Shown piece by piece: positions 60,142 through 64,000 of a stretch of DNA of 64,000 bases. A program made the translations under genes and the position numbers. Each line of letters opens with the position of its first letter. Position 1 is the first letter of the stretch. The notes beneath the pieces were generated by a model. That model made no database searches. It saw only the letters and a program-made list of their open reading frames with translations, and was not told the origin of the DNA. Origin of the DNA: Citrifermentans bremense (GTDB taxonomy: Bacteria; Desulfobacterota; Desulfuromonadia; Geobacterales; Geobacteraceae). Location: positions 2,086,001 to 2,150,000 of the forward strand of contig NZ_AP023213.1 in the NCBI RefSeq assembly GCF_014218275.1, written 5' to 3'.

Positions 60142-60396
60142 ATGAAAAAATTGATGTCAGCCGTAGCGGCACTGGCCGTGACCCTGCCGCTTGCCACCGC
60201 GCAGGCGGCCCCGGAGCCCGCCACACGGCAGGGGGCCAAAGAGGAGCAGGTGAAGCCCCCGGCCCCAACCGCCGAGGCCAAAAGTGCAGCGCCGCTCAGG
60301 GAGAGGGCCTTGAGAAGCGAGATCAAGGCCCGCAGCGCGGAGATGCGGAAGAAGCTTGTCGAAAGCGGTGCCTTGCAGGACCAGGGCAGGCAATGA
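60142..60396 (+). CDS. Small exported hypothetical protein (84 aa)
   Basis: I do not recognise this family. The 84-residue product has a signal peptide (KLMSAVAALAVTLPLATAQA) and a mature part rich in Lys, Glu, Ala and Pro, with a C-terminal charged helix (LRERALRSEIKARSAEMRKK). AGGAGG precedes ATG 60142. It lies between an exported isomerase and the multicopper oxidase, 23 bases before the latter, so it is probably part of the same export cluster. It could be a small partner or stabiliser of the oxidase. Confidence 0.7.
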   Translation: MKKLMSAVAALAVTLPLATAQAAPEPATRQGAKEEQVKPPAPTAEAKSAAPLRERALRSEIKARSAEMRKKLVESGALQDQGRQ

Positions 60397-60419
60397 AATG
60401 TTTCCAGGAGGAGAAATTT

Positions 60420-63400
60420 ATGAGCAGGCGATTCTTGCAGCACATCTGCCTCGCGTTTGCCGCCGCTGTCCTCTTTCTAGGCACCGGCACCGCGCAGGCT
60501 GCACCCTACACGGCACCAGGCTACACGCCGGATTACTACGAGACACCGAACTGGGCCAATTCACCCCCCCTGCGCAAGTTCGTGGACACGCTCCCCGGCC
60601 TGGACGCTGGCGCTAAGAACAACCTCGGGCAGTACATCCCGGTGGCCATCCCCGACACCACGAGCTATCCCGGTTCCGATTACTACGAACTGGAGCTGGA
60701 TGAGTACTCCGAGCAGATGCACTCCGACCTTCCGCCGACCAAGCTGCGGGGGTATCGCCAGGTCAACACCACCGACCCCAACGTTAGCTCGTTCCACTAC
60801 CTGGGGCCGCTGATCATTGCGACCAAGGACCGCCCGGTCCGCGTCAAGTTCATCAACGCCCTTCCCAACGGCAGCGCCGGTGACCTCTTCCTGCCGGTGG
60901 ACACCACCATTATGGGATCGGGCGAGGGGCCCAACTGTGCCCCCGCCGACCCCATGGACCCGATGAGCCCCATGAACTGCGAGATGTACACCCAAAACCG
61001 CGCCGATCTGCACCTGCACGGCGGGCGCACCCCCTGGATCAGCGACGGCACCCCGCACCAGTGGATCACCCCCGCAGGAGAGGCCACGAACTACAAGCAG
61101 GGGGTGAGTGTGGTCAACGTCCCCGACATGTGGTTCAAGGCCGACGGCACCATGATCACCGAGGCGACCTTCCCCGGCTCCAACTGCGCCGGCTCCACCA
61201 CCTGTGCTGAGCCGGGTGCCGTTAACAACCCCGGCGACGGAGCCCAGACCTACTACTGGACCAACCAGCAGAGCTCCAGGCTCATGTTCTACCACGACCA
61301 CTCCTCCGGCATCACCCGCCTGAACGTCTACGTCGGCGAGGCGGCGGGGTACCTTTTGCAGGACGACGTAGAAAAGGCGCTGGTAAACGGCGGCACGGTG
61401 AACGGGCGCACCTTCAAGGCGGGGACCATACCCGCCGACCAGATCCCGCTCATCATCCAGGACAAGACCTTCGTCGACGGCGACCCCGCAAGCCCCACCT
61501 ACGTGAAGAAGACCGACCCGCTCTGGAACTGGGGGACCGGACCGCTTTCCGCGACCCCCAACGCCAAGGGTGTCTTCGAGCGCGAGGCCAACACGGGAGA
61601 CCTCTGGTGGCCCCACGTCTACATGCCGGCTGAGAACCCCTTCAACCCGGACCTTTCCGGCATGAACAGCTACGGGCGCTGGTTCTACGGCCCCTGGTTC
61701 TACCCGGCGACGCCGGTCTGCGGCGACAACGGCGCGCAGCTCCCCATGTGCATAGCGAAAGGGCCCGTCGCGAACCCCTACTACGACCCGACCTGCGATC
61801 CTGCCGTGACCGGCTTCTGCCAGCCGCCGCTCATCCCGGGGACCCCGGACACCTCCTGGGGCGCCGAGGCGTTCCTCGACACCATGGTGGTCAACGGCAC
61901 CGCTTACCCGAAGCTCGCCGTCGACCCGAAGCCGTACCGGCTGCGCATCCTGAACGCGGCCCACGACCGGTTCCTCAACCTGCAGCTTTACCAGGCTGAC
62001 ACGAACGTTCCCAAGGGTTGCCCCACCTGCGCCGACAACAGCGAGGTGAAGATGGTCCCGGCGCTGGAGATGCCGGCTTACCCGAACTGGCCGGCCGACG
62101 CGAGGGAGGGGGGAGTTCCCGACCCGGCCTTGCGCGGACCCGCCTTCATCCAGGTGGGTAGCGAGGGGGGGCTGCTCCCCGCGCCGGTGGTGCTTCCCAA
62201 CCAGCCGGTCTCCTGGAACCTCGACCCGACCACCTTCAACTTCGGCAACGTGAACGGCGGCACCCTGATCATGGGACCGGCCGAGCGCGCCGACGTCATC
62301 GTCGACTTCTCCAAGTACGCAGGGAAGACCCTGATCCTCTACAACGACGCCCCCACCGCCTTCCCGGCGCTGGTGCCGCAGTACAACTACTACACCGGCG
62401 CTCCGGACCGCACCGACATGGGTGGCATCGCCGGAACCCCGATAGGCTTCGGCCCCAACATCCGCACCGTGATGCAGATCGTCGTCTCCGGCTCCGGCGG
62501 CAGCGCCCCCCCCGACGACTACAACCCGGCCATGCTGACCGAGCTGCAGAACGCGTTCAAGACCACGCCGACCGAGGCCGGCGCGTTCTCGCTCTCCCAG
62601 GACCCGATCATCGTGGGGCAGACCGCCTACAACGAGACCTACAACAAGCTCTTCCCGGCCACCTGGCCCAACTGGGGCGTTTCGAGGATCACCGACACCT
62701 CGATCAGCTTCAAACAGCCCGACGGCACCCTGATGGAAAACTTCCCCATGATGCCCAAGGCGATCCACGACGAGATGGGGGCCTCCTTCGACGAGTTCGG
62801 CCGCATGGCGGCGAAGCTCGGCCTGGAGCTTCCCTTCACCAACGCGGCGACCGCCAACTTCGTGCTGCAAAACTACGTCGATCCGGTAACCGAGCACCTG
62901 ACGCCGGGGGGGATGCAGGTCTGGAAGATCTCCCATAACGGCGTCGATTCGCACCCGATCCACTTCCACCTGTTCGACGTGCAGATCCTGAACCGCGTCT
63001 CCTGGGACGGCATCATCAGGCTCCCCGACGCGAACGAACTCGGCTGGAAGGACACCATCAGGGTGAGCCCCCTGGAGGACACCATCGTCGCGCTGCGCCC
63101 GGTCACCCCGCAGGTGCCGTTCCCGCTTCCCGACAGCATCCGTCCGCTCAACCCGTCGGTTCCGATCGGCTCCGACATGGGCTTCTCGCAGTCCGATCCC
63201 AAAAACGGCGGCAACCTGGGCGGCGCCATGGTGAACCAGATGTACAACTTCGGGCACGAGTACGTCTGGCACTGCCACATCCTCTCCCACGAGGAAAACG
63301 ACATGATGCGCCCCATGTCCTTCCTGGTCCCCCCGGCGGCACCGGCGACACTCGCCGCCGTCAATAACGGCCCGAACGTCGACGTCTCCTTCAAGGACAA

Positions 63401-64000
63401 CTCGGCCAGCGAGACGAGCTTCGAGCTGCAGATCAGCAACGACCCCAGCTTCCAGGCGGGGGTATCCACCCAGCCGGTTGCCGCTAGCGTACCCGCGTCG
63501 AAGTTCGGCGAGACCATGCAGGTATCCGTTAACCCTGCGCTCGGCACCTACTACAGGGTGCAGGCGATCGACGACTACACCCCGGCCGCCCCGGCAAGCT
63601 ACACCCCGGACTGGAAGGCGGCCACCAGCCGCTCCTCCTGGTCCAACATCGCCACGGTGGCGGCCATCCCGATCGCCCTCACCTCGCCGGCCTCCCTTGC
63701 CTTCGGGAACCAGCCCTTCGGGACGGCCAGCGCGGAAAAGACCGTCACGCTCGAAAACGGCGGCAGGTCGGACCTCGCCATCGCCTCCGTCACTTTGGCC
63801 GGCGCGAACCCCGGCGAGTTCGCCGTGAGCGCCAACAACTGCGGCGCGACGCTTGCGCCCGCAGCTACCTGCAGCATAAGCGTCACCTTCAACCCGACCG
63901 TGGCGGCTGCAGCAAGCGCCTCGCTCACCGTCAACAGCGACGACCCCGCACGGCCGGCGCTTGCCGTCCCGGTCTCCGGCACCGGCATCGCCTCGGCGCT
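60420..64000 (+). CDS. Large exported multicopper oxidase, OmpB-like (partial, runs off window)
   Basis: The open frame from ATG 60420 (AGGAGG at 60406-60411) continues without a stop to the window end, at least 1193 residues. It has a signal peptide (AAAVLFLGTGTAQA) and the four copper-binding regions: HLHGG (His198, His200), FYHDHSSG (His292, His294), HPIHFHLF (His845, His848, His850) and WHCHILSHEENDMMRPM (His951, Cys952, His953, His957, axial Met962). A fibronectin III-like region and an ASH/choice-of-anchor-D-like domain follow. The size and layout resemble Geobacter OmpB, a multicopper protein needed for Fe(III)-oxide reduction. The true C-terminus is outside the window. Confidence 0.92.
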   Translation, partial: MSRRFLQHICLAFAAAVLFLGTGTAQAAPYTAPGYTPDYYETPNWANSPPLRKFVDTLPGLDAGAKNNLGQYIPVAIPDTTSYPGSDYYELELDEYSEQMHSDLPPTKLRGYRQVNTTDPNVSSFHYLGPLIIATKDRPVRVKFINALPNGSAGDLFLPVDTTIMGSGEGPNCAPADPMDPMSPMNCEMYTQNRADLHLHGGRTPWISDGTPHQWITPAGEATNYKQGVSVVNVPDMWFKADGTMITEATFPGSNCAGSTTCAEPGAVNNPGDGAQTYYWTNQQSSRLMFYHDHSSGITRLNVYVGEAAGYLLQDDVEKALVNGGTVNGRTFKAGTIPADQIPLIIQDKTFVDGDPASPTYVKKTDPLWNWGTGPLSATPNAKGVFEREANTGDLWWPHVYMPAENPFNPDLSGMNSYGRWFYGPWFYPATPVCGDNGAQLPMCIAKGPVANPYYDPTCDPAVTGFCQPPLIPGTPDTSWGAEAFLDTMVVNGTAYPKLAVDPKPYRLRILNAAHDRFLNLQLYQADTNVPKGCPTCADNSEVKMVPALEMPAYPNWPADAREGGVPDPALRGPAFIQVGSEGGLLPAPVVLPNQPVSWNLDPTTFNFGNVNGGTLIMGPAERADVIVDFSKYAGKTLILYNDAPTAFPALVPQYNYYTGAPDRTDMGGIAGTPIGFGPNIRTVMQIVVSGSGGSAPPDDYNPAMLTELQNAFKTTPTEAGAFSLSQDPIIVGQTAYNETYNKLFPATWPNWGVSRITDTSISFKQPDGTLMENFPMMPKAIHDEMGASFDEFGRMAAKLGLELPFTNAATANFVLQNYVDPVTEHLTPGGMQVWKISHNGVDSHPIHFHLFDVQILNRVSWDGIIRLPDANELGWKDTIRVSPLEDTIVALRPVTPQVPFPLPDSIRPLNPSVPIGSDMGFSQSDPKNGGNLGGAMVNQMYNFGHEYVWHCHILSHEENDMMRPMSFLVPPAAPATLAAVNNGPNVDVSFKDNSASETSFELQISNDPSFQAGVSTQPVAASVPASKFGETMQVSVNPALGTYYRVQAIDDYTPAAPASYTPDWKAATSRSSWSNIATVAAIPIALTSPASLAFGNQPFGTASAEKTVTLENGGRSDLAIASVTLAGANPGEFAVSANNCGATLAPAATCSISVTFNPTVAAAASASLTVNSDDPARPALAVPVSGTGIASA

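Noticed and set aside
60561-63290. 909-residue minus-strand open frame
   Set aside because: It is antisense to the multicopper oxidase and has a Gly/Val/Arg-rich composition with no domain, which is the typical shadow of a high-GC gene.

Overview
This 64-kb window is high-GC bacterial chromosome that looks like a member of the Geobacterales (Geobacter, Citrifermentans or Geomonas type). The evidence is the content: a TatD-radical SAM fusion, many two-component, chemosensory and cyclic-di-GMP proteins, an activase plus double-cubane-cluster reductase pair, a large multicopper oxidase resembling Geobacter OmpB, L-2-hydroxyglutarate oxidase, and dispersed palindromic intergenic repeats. No rRNA, tRNA, CRISPR array, phage or insertion sequence was recognised. 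The genus is an inference from gene content only.

Layout. 0-9 kb (+): a drug/metabolite transporter with a histidine-rich tail, a short (CIO-type) cytochrome bd oxidase (cydAB), an SRPBCC protein, a PaaI-type thioesterase, an acyl-CoA synthetase, a DnaQ-like exonuclease and L-2-hydroxyglutarate oxidase. 9-21 kb (-): a continuous chemosensory block, read from high to low coordinate as cheW, cheR-TPR, cheW, a poly-HAMP methyl-accepting protein, a CheA-receiver hybrid, cheB, two kinases that each begin with a receiver domain, and an NtrC-type sigma-54 activator. It has no flagellar gene and no stand-alone cheY, so it probably controls gene expression rather than swimming. 21-25 kb: small housekeeping and hypothetical genes. 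25-30 kb: a LysR regulator divergent from an ATP-dependent activase and double-cubane-cluster reductase, followed by a double rhodanese and a transglutaminase-like protein.

30-43.5 kb: an exported coiled-coil protein, a DUF815 ATPase, a FadL-type porin and a methyltransferase, then a signalling block. That block holds an HD-GYP phosphodiesterase, a PilZ-PilZ-acyltransferase-like protein, a GAF-GAF-GGDEF diguanylate cyclase and a histidine kinase. The phosphodiesterase and the kinase share the same unusual N-terminal V4R-like sensor and membrane anchor. 43.5-48.6 kb (-): TatD-radical SAM and the biotin genes bioB-bioD-bioA. A clear BirA-type operator lies over the bioB promoter. 48.7-50.6 kb (-): infA, efp and the EF-P lysyl ligase epmA. 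50.8-56.8 kb: rlmD, a TPR protein, an HU protein, a Na/Pi cotransporter, an exopolyphosphatase and a truncated DUF2231 gene. 57.4 kb to the end (+): an export cluster of an NHL-repeat lipoprotein, an FKBP-type isomerase, a small exported protein and a very large multicopper oxidase that runs off the window.

The least explained parts are the chemosensory block with its NtrC-type output, the cyclic-di-GMP block with paralogous V4R-like sensors, and the lipoprotein/isomerase/multicopper oxidase cluster. At small scale, several families of nested inverted repeats lie between genes, one of them forming the end of a coding sequence.
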